Part shown: one piece after another, positions 17,776-31,400 of the stretch | Position numbering within the stretch: the first letter of the stretch is position 1 | Layout: each line of letters opens with the position of its first letter | Assembly: GCA_963210315.1 (NCBI GenBank) | Contig: OY723284.1 | Location: 620,001-684,000, forward strand | Length of the DNA: 64,000 nucleotides | Direction of reading: 5' to 3' | Origin: Rhynchopus euleeides | Lineage: Eukaryota > Euglenozoa > Diplonemea > Diplonemida > Diplonemidae | Translations under genes and position numbers: made by a program | Notes under the pieces: generated by a model | Databases searched by the model: none | Told to the model about the DNA's origin: nothing | What the model saw: only the letters and a program-made list of their open reading frames with translations

Positions 17776-19405
17776 TCTCTGGTGTTGTTGTTTGCCGCCA
17801 CACCGCTTCCAACCGGCACAGCAACACTTTGGATACGTGCCCCTACTCTTCTGCACACCCCATCCTGGGGAGGACGCCGGGACCCACGTTGGAACTCCCG
17901 TGCCATCACCTGGCATCCCTCACGATAGAGAAGGGCACCCGGTGTCTTTCATTAGGCAGTACTGAATAATATCCAAGCGAACTGACTTGAGACTTGGCGA
18001 CTGACATGCGCACAATAAAGAACACAGCAAAAACAAAGGAATCTTAGACTGGGCTTCCAAACTCAGATGCAATGCAACGAGACTCACAGGGGTACACGAC
18101 AGCACAGCGCAGCTTCGCTTGTGACAGGAATCGTTTACGGACGGGCTGGTGGAGGGGGGGGGGGGCGATTTGCCCGACACACAATATATATAGTTTGCAC
18201 CACAAAAGGTCTCCTGTCGGTGTCAAAAAGGATAGCGGACCAGCGGTGCTTTGGGGCAACAAACCTGAACCTACCCACCCTCAAAAGGCTGTGGTGGGGA
18301 TGGCTTTTGCTTGCCCGGCTTTGGTGCACAAACACCACACGCCCCTATCCTTTCTTTGCCGATGTGCGGATCGCAGCGAGTATTTTTTTTGCTTATTTCC
18401 CCCCCCCGAAAACTCGATTCCGCCAACCACTGATGGCTACACGCAGACCTTCAACAAAATGTGACCCCGAGCGAAGAAAGGTGAGGCTGTGCTGCCGAAA
18501 AGAATACGGGCGTTTTTCCCGAGAGGCAGATAACACCATTGGGTAAATGTTCAAGTGTAGATGCTGAGTTAACTCCGCTTTGCAGGGCGAGACAGCGTGG
18601 GAGGGGCGTCAGGAGGAGGAAACAACCAGAAACGAGACGATCTAGGGGTTTGCGCCGCGCACAGAGATGGCACCGTTTTCTTCGCATGACTCATACACGC
18701 CCCACATCCCCCCCTCCCTTTTAGCCCAGCCCCGCCTGGCAAGGCAAGGGCGGGCAGTCCTGATGGCGAAATGGTGCAAGACATCAGGGGAGGTGTCGTG
18801 CTGTTTTCATGAAATGAAATGCCAGGACGGGCATTGGGGGATCCGGCAAAGAGATAACAGAAAAATCATCAAATCCTGGCAAGGGGCTGGGGTGGGGGGG
18901 GGGGGGGGGTACAACTGCGCTGGATTCGTGTGCGGGAGCAGCGTGTGATGTGTGGTGAGAGGCGAAGGAGAGAAAACAGTTGTCTGCTAGTGGCACAAAG
19001 GAAATCCGCGTGCGTGTGTCAATATCCTGCAGACTTCCAGTTGAGGCACAAATGTTAAGATGCGTGCGCATGAAGGGGTCACTGGTTACAGGGATGTCTT
19101 CAAAAGGGGCACGGCCAGACTTTTTTTTGCCGAGAGAAACATCTGCAAAGGCTCACAAAACTGCAGTTCAACTGCGGGCATTCCAATCCGGTTTAGAAAC
19201 AAAAACGCGCAAAAACAAACAACAGCAAGTGTGTATCAGGGGCGTGAGATTGAGAATCATAGTCTCTATTGCACGGCGATACAGCGATCCACCGGCAACA
19301 CATGGGGAGGGGGCACAAAGCAAAGCAGCTGATTATCCTGCAACTCTCTGCAACGTAACAAGACAAAAGGACCCCGGGCTCTCTCTCTCTCTCTCTCTCA
19401 GGTCA
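17776..19405. other. Intergenic, no gene recognised
   Basis: Upstream of peroxidase copy 2 and downstream of the giant gene. Contains G runs (18150-18166, 18895-18908) and a T-rich tract (18382-18393), but no frame with convincing coding features and no RNA gene that I can recognise. Confidence 0.5.
19379..19399. repeat. (CT)n microsatellite
   Basis: Ten CT units immediately downstream of the giant gene's stop codon, so probably in its 3' UTR (as GA repeats in the RNA). Confidence 0.95.
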
Positions 19406-22400
19406 TCAGGCTGACGTTTCAAGCTTGTGGAATGACTTGAAGTCTTTGCGGGCTGCAGGGGGGGACTTCTTGGAGGCTGTGCACAGTTCTTCAGAGAGGA
19501 GCTCCACAAGCCCGTAGAAGCAATGCATGAACTTGGGGGACGCGTCGTTGCACCCGGTGTCCACAGTGCCTGCCATGATGTGCGCCAACGAGTGGACCAG
19601 CACCATGACGCACTCCCCGACGCTGCTGAGCCTGGTGCTCCTGATGTACAGCGCCCCGGCCCCGGCATCCCAGGCAAAGGAGTTGCGGAACGCCGTGTGG
19701 TTCCCGCGGGGGTGCGGCAGGGAGGTGGCCGCCTTCAGCTGCACGGGGGGCACCGCGTCGTGCCCCACCTCGCCCCGCACCTTCTGCAGCAGCTCTTGCG
19801 CATAGGCGAGCACGCCGGCCTCCCTGCTGCCGAGAGCGCTCGGGTCTGCCTCCACCAGCTCCCCCTCGCAGACCTGCTTCCGGTCCTTCGGGTCGACGTA
19901 GTAGCTGACGAGGCCACCGCTCTCCCGCATCTCCTTCAGCATGGTCTCGATGGTCTGGATCTTGTCGAACACAGGGCTGTCCATGATGGCACGCACCCAC
20001 TCATGCACAGGGTGCGTGCTGCCACGCTTCTGCATGCGCATCCCGCTCTGCTGCGCCCCCCGCTGCGCAATGCCTGACCCGCGCCTGGAGAGCGTGTCCG
20101 CATCGAGCTTCTTCTGCTCCGCGGCAGGCGTAGTCGGCGCCGCAGGGGCAGCCTCGTTTGCCTTGAGGCGGTCGTCCTGACGCTTCCGCTTGGCAGCCTG
20201 TTGTGCCTTCTTCGCAGCCACACGGCGCTCGTGGAGGTCGCGCTCCTTCCGGCGCTGCTGCTCATCCTGCTCCTCGAGATGGCGGGTCTTCTCTTGGTAT
20301 TCGTGGAAGAGGCGCTCGGGCTCGTCGGGGGCGGTTTCCATCTTCGTCTTCAGCTCCCTGTCGTACTCCTCCTTCTTCTGCTGGCGGAGCTTCTCGCGCC
20401 GCTCCTTCTCCTCCCTGAAGCGGAGCTCCTCCTTGCGCATCTCCTCGTCGTGTTTCGTCTTCTCCGCCGCCTTCTCCTCCTCGATCTTCTTGCGCATCTC
20501 CTCCATCTTCTGCTCCGCGATGTGGTTCTCCCGCTCCTTCGACTCCTGCAGCTCCTCGCGGAACTTCTCGAGCTGCTCGCGCACCCGCACCGCCTCCTCC
20601 TTGGCACGCCTCGATGTCGCCTGCCGGAGCACCTCGTTGGGATCGTCACCCTGCAGCTCCATGCAGGCCTCCCCAATCTCCTCCCAGTGTTTGCACTTCA
20701 TCTCAAGGCGTTCAGTGGTGTACTGCTCCTGCCAGGCCTCGTTGATGCGCTCCGTCATCTTGTCCACATCTGTCTCCATGCGTGCCTTGAGGCTAGCAGC
20801 CTTCTGCTTCGACTCGGCCTCCAGGCTGGAGGCCTGCTGTGCAGCAGCGTCGCCTCCGAGGGTTGTGTCAAGGCGTACGGCGCGGATCTGGTCGTCGTAT
20901 TCGCTCTGGACACGCTGCATCTCGGTTTGGTATGTCTCGCGGAGCTTCGCCGTTTCCCTGTCGGGGGGGGAGTGGGGGTGGGGGTGTTGCCGCGGAGTGG
21001 GTGGGGTTTGAGGCAAGAGAAAGGTAAGGTGCAGAGGGTTGGCATGTCCCCATTCCCCATTATCCCCCCCCCCCTCCCCCTCTCTTGTGTGACTGTGGAT
21101 ACAACACATGTGTGAATATCCCCGCCACGAGAACCAAAGCAATGCCCCCCCATCCCCTGCAACAAAACAAGAGGCATACGATTGGATCGCATCCTCACGC
21201 TTCCTCTCGGAGTCGACCTTATGCTGTTCAAACTCGCGCCTGTGCCGCTGGAACATCACCATCTTCGCAGCCTGTTCAGCATCGAGGTTCTCCTCGTCCA
21301 CAGCCTGCCTGATGGCGGTCTTCTCCGCCTCCACGGTGGACTTCTTGATCAGCTCCTCAGACTGCTTCTGCTGGTTCTGCATGACATGCTGCACCTCAGC
21401 CTCATACTCCTGCACGACTTCGCGTTTCCGGGACTTACGCTTGGCTTCAAGCTTCGCCTGCATTGCCTTGCGCTGCGATTCTTTATCGGCAGCAAGCCGC
21501 TTCTCCAGGTCAGCCGATTGCGACTTATGGTCTTCGAGAAGGCGTGCCTTCTCCTCCTCCGATGCTGCGTCCAGGCGTGCGGCCTGCTTCGACTTCAGCT
21601 CGTTCTTCAACTTGTGGTGCCCCGCCTTCAGCTCCCGCTCGCACCGCTGGTGCTCCTCATCCAGCTCTTTGGCGAGGTTCGCCTCCAGCTCCTTGAGATT
21701 TGCCTCCTGCTGCAGCTTCATCTCCTCGAAGCGCCGCCTGTGCTCCGCACGCATGTTCTCCTCCGTCCGCAGTGCGTCCTCCGACAGCTGCACCTGTGGG
21801 GCGAGGAGGGGTTGTGCCGCACAACACAGTACACTGGCTGCCCACACCACACACGCCAATCGTTTCCCCTCTCAATTGTATTGACAACACCAAGGGAGAG
21901 CAAGACCCAATGCTAAAACACGTGCCGCAGGCAGGCGTCATGCTGCCGCATATGCGAGGATGGGGAGTGTGTGTGGGGTCCATACCTCCAGGTGCACCCG
22001 GGGGACCTCCGCGCTCATGCCCAGCATCTGCCCCACCTCCTTCTCCGCCTTGGCCAGGTCCTCCTTCAGCTCCTCCTGCTGCTTGCGCTTCAGCTCCTCT
22101 GCCTTCTTGAGGCGCTTCTCCTCGAGCTTCTTCCGCACAGCCTCGCGCTGCTTGCGCATCTCCTCAGACGACTCGATCATTTGGCTGTGGGGAGGCGACG
22201 AAGGGGTTCCACCGATTTGCAACACGCTGATAGGATTTGCGACACACAGAAAGACAACCCCCGCAACCCAGGGCACATGACATGACATGACACGGCATGG
22301 CTTGGCACCGTGCAGCGTAGCCAGCATACCTGCGTGTTTCCTCCATGTACGAAGCGTAGATCTTCTCCCGCTCCTCCTCCGTCATGGGCTTGTCGTGCTT

Positions 22401-25400
22401 CTGCTCCTCCTTCTTCAGGCGGCGCTCGACCTCCTCCTTCACCAGCTTCTCCTCCTCCTCCTTCGCCTCCTTCTGCAGGTCACGCTCGATCTCGCGCGCG
22501 GCAAGCTTCATCTCCGCCTGGCGCTGCTTGCGCTTGGCCTCCTTCTCCCGGATCTTCTGCTGCAGACGCTCCTTCTCGTTGATATACTCCGACTGCCGGA
22601 TGCGCTCTGCCTTGAACATCTCATTCTGCTGCTGCTCGATGATGGAGTCAATCTCACGCTTCTGCTGTTCGATATCATTCACCTTCGCAGCCTGCTGCTG
22701 CGACTCGAGCGCCATGTCCTTCCGATCCATCGCCTCCTGCCGCTGCGCCTGCCGCTGCCCCTCCTCCTTCAGGGCCTGCTCACGCTTCTCCCGCTCGATC
22801 GCCTCCAGCTCCTCCTGCATCTTCCTCTGGATCTCCGCCTTCTCAGCATCGGAGAGCACCCCACGCCGCGCAGCCTCATCCCGCAGCTCCTGTTCATACT
22901 TCGCCCTCGCCGCGGCACGCTCGATCTCCTCCAGCTCCTCCTGTTTGGCACGGAGGATTTCGTCATCCTGCTCCTGCGTCTGCTGCTTCTCCTTGTCGAG
23001 GATGTCCTTCTCCTTCAGCTGCTTCTTCTTCCTCCGGTACTCCCTCTGACGGATCTTCTCATGCAGGGTGCGGCGCTGCTTCTCAAACTCCTCCTCCTGC
23101 GTCACGGTGCCGGAGATCCGACGCGCCTCGTACTCTGCAACGATCCGCTCCATCTCCTGCTTCTCATCGATCTGCACAGTCTTCTCCAGACGCTGCTCAT
23201 CCTTATGCTTAATCGCAAGCACCTTCTGCTTCCTCTCCTTCCTGGCAGCGAGGTGTTTATGCACAGCAGCCTTCTTCTCCGTGCGGACAGTCTCGAGCTG
23301 CCCACGCTCCCTCTCAAGTTTCTTGTCATACTTCTCCTTGATGGAGGCACGCTCTTCCTCTGTCGTGGCCTGTGCCAGCTCCGCCTCCATATCACGCATG
23401 ATACGATCCTGCGCCATGCGGAGCTTGTCATCAGTCTGCTCGTCGATCTGCGCAATCTCCTCCTCCGCCTCGTCATCCAGCAGAGCCAGGTCGGTGCGGG
23501 CCTCCCCATCCTGCTTTGTCTTCAGCTCCCGCATGCGCAGCTTGTGCACCACCTTCATCTCCTTCAGCTTCCGCATCTCATCGCTGTCAACGCCTGGGAG
23601 AGACTGTGCAACCTCTGCAACGCTGATTGACTCACGCCGCATGGGAGACTTTATAACAGTGCCATCGGGCTGTGGCACAGCCGGAGCGGCTGCCCTGCTG
23701 CGGAGCCACGCGTCACGCTTCTCCATCCGCTTCAGGCGCTCGTCAGGCGGGAGAGTCACGTCGTCCTGCAGCTCCATCGGCACCTCCGACATCCGCTCCG
23801 CAGCGACCTGCGTCTTCACCTTGTGGGCAGCCATAAAGATAGCGGGGGGGCGCGATACCCCCTCGCTTCCGATATCCGCGATGCCTCGTCCCTCGTCGGA
23901 CTTCATGAAGGCAACCCCTGTGTGCTGCACACTTGCCCGCCTGCCGCCTCCCGCCCTCCCGCCGATCGCCGACACAACCCCTGCGGTTTGCATCGCGGCG
24001 CGGGCCGCAGCCCGCGCCTGCCCCGACACGGCGCCCTCCTCCGTCAGCTCCTTCGCGATGGAATCGTCGTGCTCCTCATGGGCTGCGAGGCTCTCCTTCA
24101 GCGTGGCGCGGAGGGCAGACCTCCTTGCCCTCTCTGCGTCAGGCAGGGAGGGGTCGTCCACCAGGGCGTCGTGCATCATCGCCTCCAGGCGCGCGTTGTC
24201 CTCCGCACGCTTCGCCCCGCTGACAAACGCGCTGCGGAGGATGGACCTCCGCTTCCTCTGCTCCTCGGAGAGATCCGGGCTGTCCTCCAGCTCCGGAGGC
24301 AAGCTCGTGAGGCTGCGCTGCCGCGACCTCCCTGGGAGGAATGTGACAGATCTGCGGCGCTTCTCCACCATCTCATTCCCGATGCCAACACCCGTCGCCC
24401 CGGAGTGCATCGACACAGGCATGTCACCCCCCGCCTGCGCAGCCCGGACACCCTGCCGCAGTGCAGCCCGGGGGGCCCTCCGCGCTGTCGGGTCAAACAC
24501 ATCCAAGACCTCATCCTGCTCCAACTCTTTGATGGCACGCTGCGCCTGCGCTGCGGCACGCCCCTTCTCCAGAGCCCGGAGGACACCCCCGCAGTGCATC
24601 GCCTTGTTAACCCCCGGGGCTGCAGGAGGGGGCGGCGCACCACCCATCGCCTCGACCTGCTCCGCGGCGCTCCTCCCCCTCCGGAAAGCAGATTTCAGGG
24701 CGTGCTTCTCCCTCCGGGCCTCCTCCGAATCCCCATCGCTGTCGAGGAGCTCCTCGCAGCACGCCTGCTGCGCCTCCGCCGCCTGCCTCCCCTCGAGGTA
24801 CGCCGCACGCACCGCGGCACGCCGGCTCCTCTCCTCCGCGGGCAGACCCTCCTCATCCCGCATCGACTCCGGCAGAGCCTCCCCCTCCTCCCTCGCCTCC
24901 CTCCCCCTGAGGAAAGCCTCCTTCGCCTCCGGGTCCGACTCCAGCTCCGGCGGGAAGCCTTCTCCACCAGCCCCCTCCCCGTCACGCCCCCTCTGGAACG
25001 CAGCGCGGAGCTGGCCCCTCCGGCGGGTCTCCTCGGGGGTGAGGCGATCCTCCGGGTTTGACATCTCCCTCGCCGCCTCCCCGTGGTGGAAAGCGCTCCG
25101 AACCTCCTCGGGTAGCTCGGCGAAACCGGGAGGTGGGGGCACGCCATCACGGCCTGCTTTAAAGGCGGCACGGCAGAGGCTTCGCATCTCCGCCTCTTCG
25201 GTGTTGCCGTTCTCCCCCTCATCGGCAAACTCGGAGTCCTCCTCGTTGAGGATTTTCGCCGCAGCGCGGCCCGCTTTGAAAGCCTCTCCGAGCCCCGCCC
25301 GGCGCGCCTTCTCCGCGTCGGATATCCCCGGGGTGTTTTCATCCATCTCCTCAGGAAGCTCCACCTCCTCCCCACTGCCTCCAGCAGGGCACGCGCTCCT

Positions 25401-28400
25401 CCCCGCCGCAAACGCCGCAGATATGGCAGCCCGGTGTGATTTCTCCGCCTCCGTCTCCACCCCGTCAGGCCCGGCGAGGCGGCGCGCCTCCCTCCCTGCG
25501 GAAAACGCCTCCGCAAGCTCCGGATCCCCCGCGATCTCCGGAGGTGGGATCGGGGTGGTGTCCCCCGCAGCGGGGTCACGCCCCTTAAGGAATGCGCTGC
25601 GGAGGCACTCCTTCCTCTGCCGCTCGTCGGGCGGGAGGGAGGCGATTGCGGTGGGGTCGGAGAGACCCGACGCGACAGCCCCTGAGTTGAAGGCATCGAA
25701 GAGGTCGGGGTCTTCGGATATTTCGGGAGGGGGCGGGGACCCACCCCCGGCCCTCCCGGCGGCGAAGGCGGAGCAGAGCCTGGCATGCCGTGCCGCGGCC
25801 TGCCCCTCGGGGGCGACGGAGGTGAGCCCGGTGCCATATCTCGCATCCGCGACACCTGCGAGGAACATCTCCGCCTCCTCCCCGAGCTCCTCCGGGACAT
25901 CCCCTCCACTCCCCCCGTGGAATGACTTCCTCCCGAGTTTAAAAGCGGCCTGCCCTTTGCGGTGCTGCCTCGCCTCATCGGAGGTCATCCCGCTGGGGGT
26001 CTCCCCAACATCCCGCGTCATCTGCCCCTGCTTGAAAGCCGCCTCCACCTCCTCATCACCCATCAGCATCTCCGGGACCTCCCCAAGGGGCTCCGCTCCA
26101 GCCTGCCCCCGGATGAAGGCGGATTTCAGCTCCGCCTGACGCTCGATCTCCGTTTGTGTCATCCAATCCTCCGGGGAGGTCATGCCCTTCGAGGCGATTC
26201 CCTTTAGATATGCTGCGGCAACCTCGGGAGGTCCTTCGGGGATTTCCTCCGGGGAAGCCCCGGGGGCAAGCCCCGCCTTGAAAGCGGAGCGCACCGCAGC
26301 GTGGCGGAGCGACTCCCCTTCGGGGAGATCCTCCTCAACGCCGGGCTCCGCAGCGCCGTGAGCCCAGGCGCCTGCTTGGAATGCCTCTGCTGCGGCCTGC
26401 CGAGCCCATCTCTCGCGGAGTGGGAGGGATGCGTCATCCTGGAGATCCTCCGGAAGCTCCCCGGGGGGGAGTGCACCCGACCTCCCATCGGAGAAGGCCT
26501 TGCGGAGCCTTGCCTTCTCCGCGGCACGCCGGTTCGCCATGAGCAGATCCGCATCTTCGGGGTTCAGCATCTCCTCCGGAATCTGCTGCTTCTCCGCCGC
26601 GGACAGCCCAGCCCGGTACGCCTCTGTGAGGCTCGCCTGCTGCTCGACAGAGACCCCTTCTCCACCGCCACTCCCGCACCCCGCAGTCTCAAGGATATCC
26701 TCCATAAGCTCCGCAGGCAGATCGTCACCAGGAGGTGCGTGGGCTGACCTCCCTGCGGCAAAGGCCTGCCGCATATTCCCCCTCCGCCTCCTCTCGGCGT
26801 CGGAGAGATTTGGGTCATCCAGGAGCGACTCGGGGGTTTCCAAAATCTCCTCCCGGGCCTGCTGCTGGCGGACCGCCTTCTGCCACACCATGCGGAGCGC
26901 CGCGCGGCTTGCAGGGTCGCCGGTATCCCCCTGGGGGTCTGACTCATCGGGCTCCTCCAACTCCTCCGGCATTTCAACGGCCTGCGCGCAGTGCTTCCCC
27001 CGGAGGAAGGCATTCCGCGCCACGGTGCGGCGCTGCCTCTCCGCGTCATCTAAGGAAGGGTCGTCCTCCAGCTCCTCAGGGGGCATCACTGCATCCAGAT
27101 CCTCCTCAACAGGGGTGCGCCCCTCCGCAAAGGCCTGCTGCCCGTTGGCGAAGGCGCGGAGTTTCGCCTCTGCGAATGCAGGGTCCTCCTCAACACCGCC
27201 ATCGGGAGAGGCTGCGTCGGGCGACCCTTCGGATTCGGGGAGCTCGGGGGCTTCCTCGCCGCGGCGTTGCTTGTTGAGGCTGGCCCGGATGGCGCCGAGC
27301 TTCCACACCATGGCAAGCTCTGCGTTGTGCTTCACGCTGTCCGGCATCTCCGCGACGGAGTGGGCGGACCCCACCTCCTGCACGAAGAGGTTCACCTCCT
27401 CACCTAACGCCTGAGCCGCTTCGGCGCTCGCCCCGCTGGGGGCGTGCATCATAGACAGCGAAATCCGACGCAACCCGGCAGGGTCGATGGGGACATCCCC
27501 AACGAGCAGCTCGTGCCACCTCCTCTCCCGCTGGAGCCCCGCGGCGAGACGCGCTGCGGCAGGCTCCTCTGGGAGGTCCGTCATGCAGGATGGGGTAAAA
27601 GCGTTGCTCCGCGCCCACTCGTGCCTGCGGAGGAGACGGGCAACCCTCTCCTCTTGAGGCAGGGAGATGTCGTCGATGGATTCCTCGGGTATGGACAGCC
27701 CTGCGGAGCGCCTCCACGCGTCACGCCGTGCCGCGGTGCTGACAAACTCCTCGTCGGATTGGGATTCGTCAGCCTGCAGTTCGGGTGGCATATCCGGCTC
27801 CAGAGTCTCGAGGTTCATCGCCCTGCGGAGGGCCTCGCGCCTTGTGGCACGGTCGCGCCTCTCCTTCAAGGAGAGGTTGGGGTCGTCCTGCAAGGATGGG
27901 TTGCAGGACACCGTGGTGTCGTCAGGAGTATGCCCATGCAAGCGGCGCCATTCGGAGCGCTGCAAGAGGAGGTTTGCCCTCTCCGCGGGAGGGTAGTGCG
28001 GGTCGTCGCAGAGCTCCGGAGGCATGTCGGTGTCGTCGGATATGCTGTTGTCGCGGCGCCAGTTCTCACAGGCGATGACACGGCCCACCCGCTCCGCGTC
28101 GGGGAGGGCCTGGTCATCGAGGCAGGCCTCCGGGCACCGCCCGTTGCGCCGCCACTGCTCCCGCCGGAGCAGGCGGGCGAGGCGTTCCTCCGCTGGCAGG
28201 TCCGGCCCGTCGACGATCTCCACAGGCATTTCACGCTGCTCCTCTTTGCACACCTCCGCCACGCGCTTCCACTGCTCCCTGTTGCGCATCAGCTCCAGGC
28301 GTTCCTCCTCGGGGAGATCGGGGTTGTCCTGCAGCTCGTCAGGGAGGTCTAAGTCATAGAGTGGCTCGTCACATGCCTCGTCGTCATCGTCATCGTCATC

Positions 28401-31400
28401 ATCCACCCCATCGGTGTGATAGGAGGCGGACAGGGCCTGCCCCTCGCCAAACCTCCCGTCATTATCAACCTGCTGCGAATATGCCGTCTCCTCCCCATCC
28501 GACACCGCCATGTTGAACTGCGTCGAGAGGAACTCCGTTAAGGCACGCTTCATATCCTCCGGGAGCTCTATATCGCGCTTCTCAAAGGCGTCACGCTGCT
28601 CCTTCGCCATCTGCCCCAGAAGCTCGCGGAGAGCGGTGGTCTCCCCATTGAGCTTGTCGTAGAGAAGCACCTGCTGGTCCACCTGGTTGGTGAGCTGCGA
28701 CACGATGTGGATGGTCTGGTCCTCCAGCTTGTCGTAGAGGGTGCGGACGTTGAACCCCTCCAGGTCGACCTGCCTTTCGTAGTCCCAGAAGTCATCCTCC
28801 ATCTGCTCCAGATCCAGCGCGGCGCGCGGGGCGCCCGACCCTCCGGAGCTGCGGAAAACAGCATCCTTCATGGTTGCCATCTCGACACTCTTCACCCTGC
28901 CATAGTCGGAGGCGAGCTTTGTTGAGATGATACTGTTGCTATCCTGCACCTGCTTCATTATATCATCCGCCCTGTCGTCCGCATCCTCCACACCGGTGAC
29001 ACGGAAGCGGACAACAGCGGAGCCCTCTGTGACTGAGAGGATGTCAATGCCCTGGGGGGGGAGATCCATCAGGGCGGACATATCAGCAGCAAACCTCCCC
29101 TGGTCGAAATCGGAAAATTCCATGTCAAGCGTGAGGGTGATGGTCTTCGAGGTCCGCGTGGCAGCCACCTCTGCCTCCTCCGCCGCAACCTGATCCCTGA
29201 GGCGGGAGAGGTGGCGCGACGCGCTGTCCGTCTCCCCCTGCACCAACAGGCGGAAGTCGCTCTGCACGGCGGCGGCATCAGCACCCTCTGTGGAGGAGCA
29301 CACCACACGCAGCTGACCCTCCTTCTCCTCCGACACCGACTTCACGCGGAAAACCGCGAAGGGGGGGATCAGCGCATCCGTCTCCGCCTGCTGCGACACG
29401 CTCCTCAGGGGAAGCACATAGCGCATGCCCTGCAGGGTGTAGAAGACAGCTGGGCCACCCTCAGCCACGACGCTGTCGAGGAGGGAAGGCGATGTCGCGC
29501 CCGCGGCAGGGGAGAGGAAGGCAGCGTGGCCCCCGCGCTCCAGCTGCGGGAGGGGCTGCGTGCGGCAGACGGCGTAGAGTGATCTTTCGAAGGTGGGTTC
29601 GCATGCCGCCATGATGGTGCCGAGGGTTTTGCACCACCGCGTGAGGGGCCCTGTGGATCCGCTGTCGACAAACCCCTGCACCGCAGCGCGCATCTCCTCG
29701 GAGGGGCAGGCGTTGCGCTCCTCTCCGCCGGGCAGACCCAGCAGGGCGTCGACATCACACCCCTGCTGCGTCGCCAGCAGCATGCAGAGCACCTCTGCGG
29801 GGTTGCGCGAGACTGACCCCAGGGCTGCAAGCTGATCACACACCGCGAGGATCACCCTCTCTGGATCAGCCCCCTCCGGGAACCTGAGGTTTTCCGCCAG
29901 CTCACCCACAACAGTCCCCTCCTTCTCCCTATAAAGCTCTGAGATGGTCTGCTGCGCAGACTCCGCGCGCTGCTTCACCTCCGTCGCATCGGATGCGGTG
30001 AACACAGCAAAATCCGCACCCCGCCACCCGGGGGATGGGCCCCCAAGGGCCTCTGCAGCACCCTCGACGCGAGAGAGGGCCTCGGGAGGGATCCCATAAC
30101 CCAGCGCAGTGCGGTCGGCACCGCCTTCAGGCATTGGGGTCCCGTCGGCACGGAGGAGGACCTTCATGGATGAGGTGCCCTTCGAAGCGATGGAGGCGAA
30201 TCCGCCTGTTTCCAGGGCGTTCATCCCGAGGGTGCGGTATTTTGGGACGGAGGATCCAACCATTCCCCAGGTTTGGGTCCGGAAGTGCCAGAGCCCTGCG
30301 ATGATGCCCAGCATGAGGACGAAGAGGCCCACCAGGAGGACCCCGATGAGGACCCAGTCGGGGGCGAGGATTATGTTGCTGTTGCGCTCCACCCCGAACT
30401 GCACCAGGGTGGTGTCTGTTACAGGTTGGAACTGCGAGGAGGAGGGGCACCTCTCATAGTCCTTCACAACCCGGACAACGGTGAGGACGTTTTCATCGCA
30501 GAGATCCGGGCTCCGGGTGCACTGCATGAAGACGTATGTCCCAGCCTCGTTGAATGTGAAGAGGAAAGACGACGGGGGGTTCTGCCCGTTCAGCTGCGAC
30601 GCCAGCTCGCGGAAGGCCCCCGCGTCGAAATTTTTGTTGGTGTTCAGCAGAGAATCCTTGAGATACTTCGGGTATGCATCAGCCACATCGAACATCATGG
30701 ACTCCCCGTTGTTGAGGCACACCGCGGGGTTCGGAAGGGTCCTCAACGCGGAGGGAACCTGCAGCAGGTGCCGGGTCCTGTAGGTGCTGGCGGCTGTCCC
30801 GTTGCCTGTGCCGTAGGCGAGGTCCTCCAGGACAGCCTGTGGGACGTCGTAGACACCCTCGGCCTGCGTCGGGGCGCATTTCACCATCTTTATGTTGCAG
30901 CTGGAGGAGCACTGGCTGACGCCGCCGCCGAAGATACCCACTGCCTTGCTCAGAGGGATGCGCGTCTCCTGCCCATTCTTTGTGAAGACGACATCGCTCC
31001 CCTCGATCCGCATCGTGCTCTCCTGCGCCAGACACGCCTCGTCGCAGACATCGCTTGGGAAGGTGATCTTGGCACACTTGCATATCCCTGTCGTCTCGTC
31101 AATCTTCCCCTGCTTGTCGGGGCAGGAAACACAGGCCTGGTCGGTGTTGGCTGCGCTGATACACTGCCCTGCGGCAGAGCGGACCTCGCTCGGGGCACAG
31201 CGCGACAGGATCCTCTCCTGGCAGTCGATCTTCGAATCCGCCTCCGACAGCCGCGCATTCCCATCGTAGAAGACGTAGTTCGGGCGGCAGACACACGCCT
31301 TGTCGCTGGGCTGGAAGACACGGTTCTTCCCGATGCACTCGCATATAGTGGACCCCTCTCCCGACGTGGAGGATCGCCCGCAGTCCTGGCATTTGTCCTG

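Noticed and set aside
22164-22329. Cys-rich C-terminus of the giant protein read through past the first exon
   Set aside because: This is the first 145-bp intron plus the start of exon 2 in the wrong phase; GTATGC and CAG signals and coiled-coil continuity support splicing.
23068-26139. 1,023-codon plus-strand Ser/Ala/Arg-rich frame
   Set aside because: Antisense of the repeat and coiled-coil region of the giant protein; the sense strand has clear domains.
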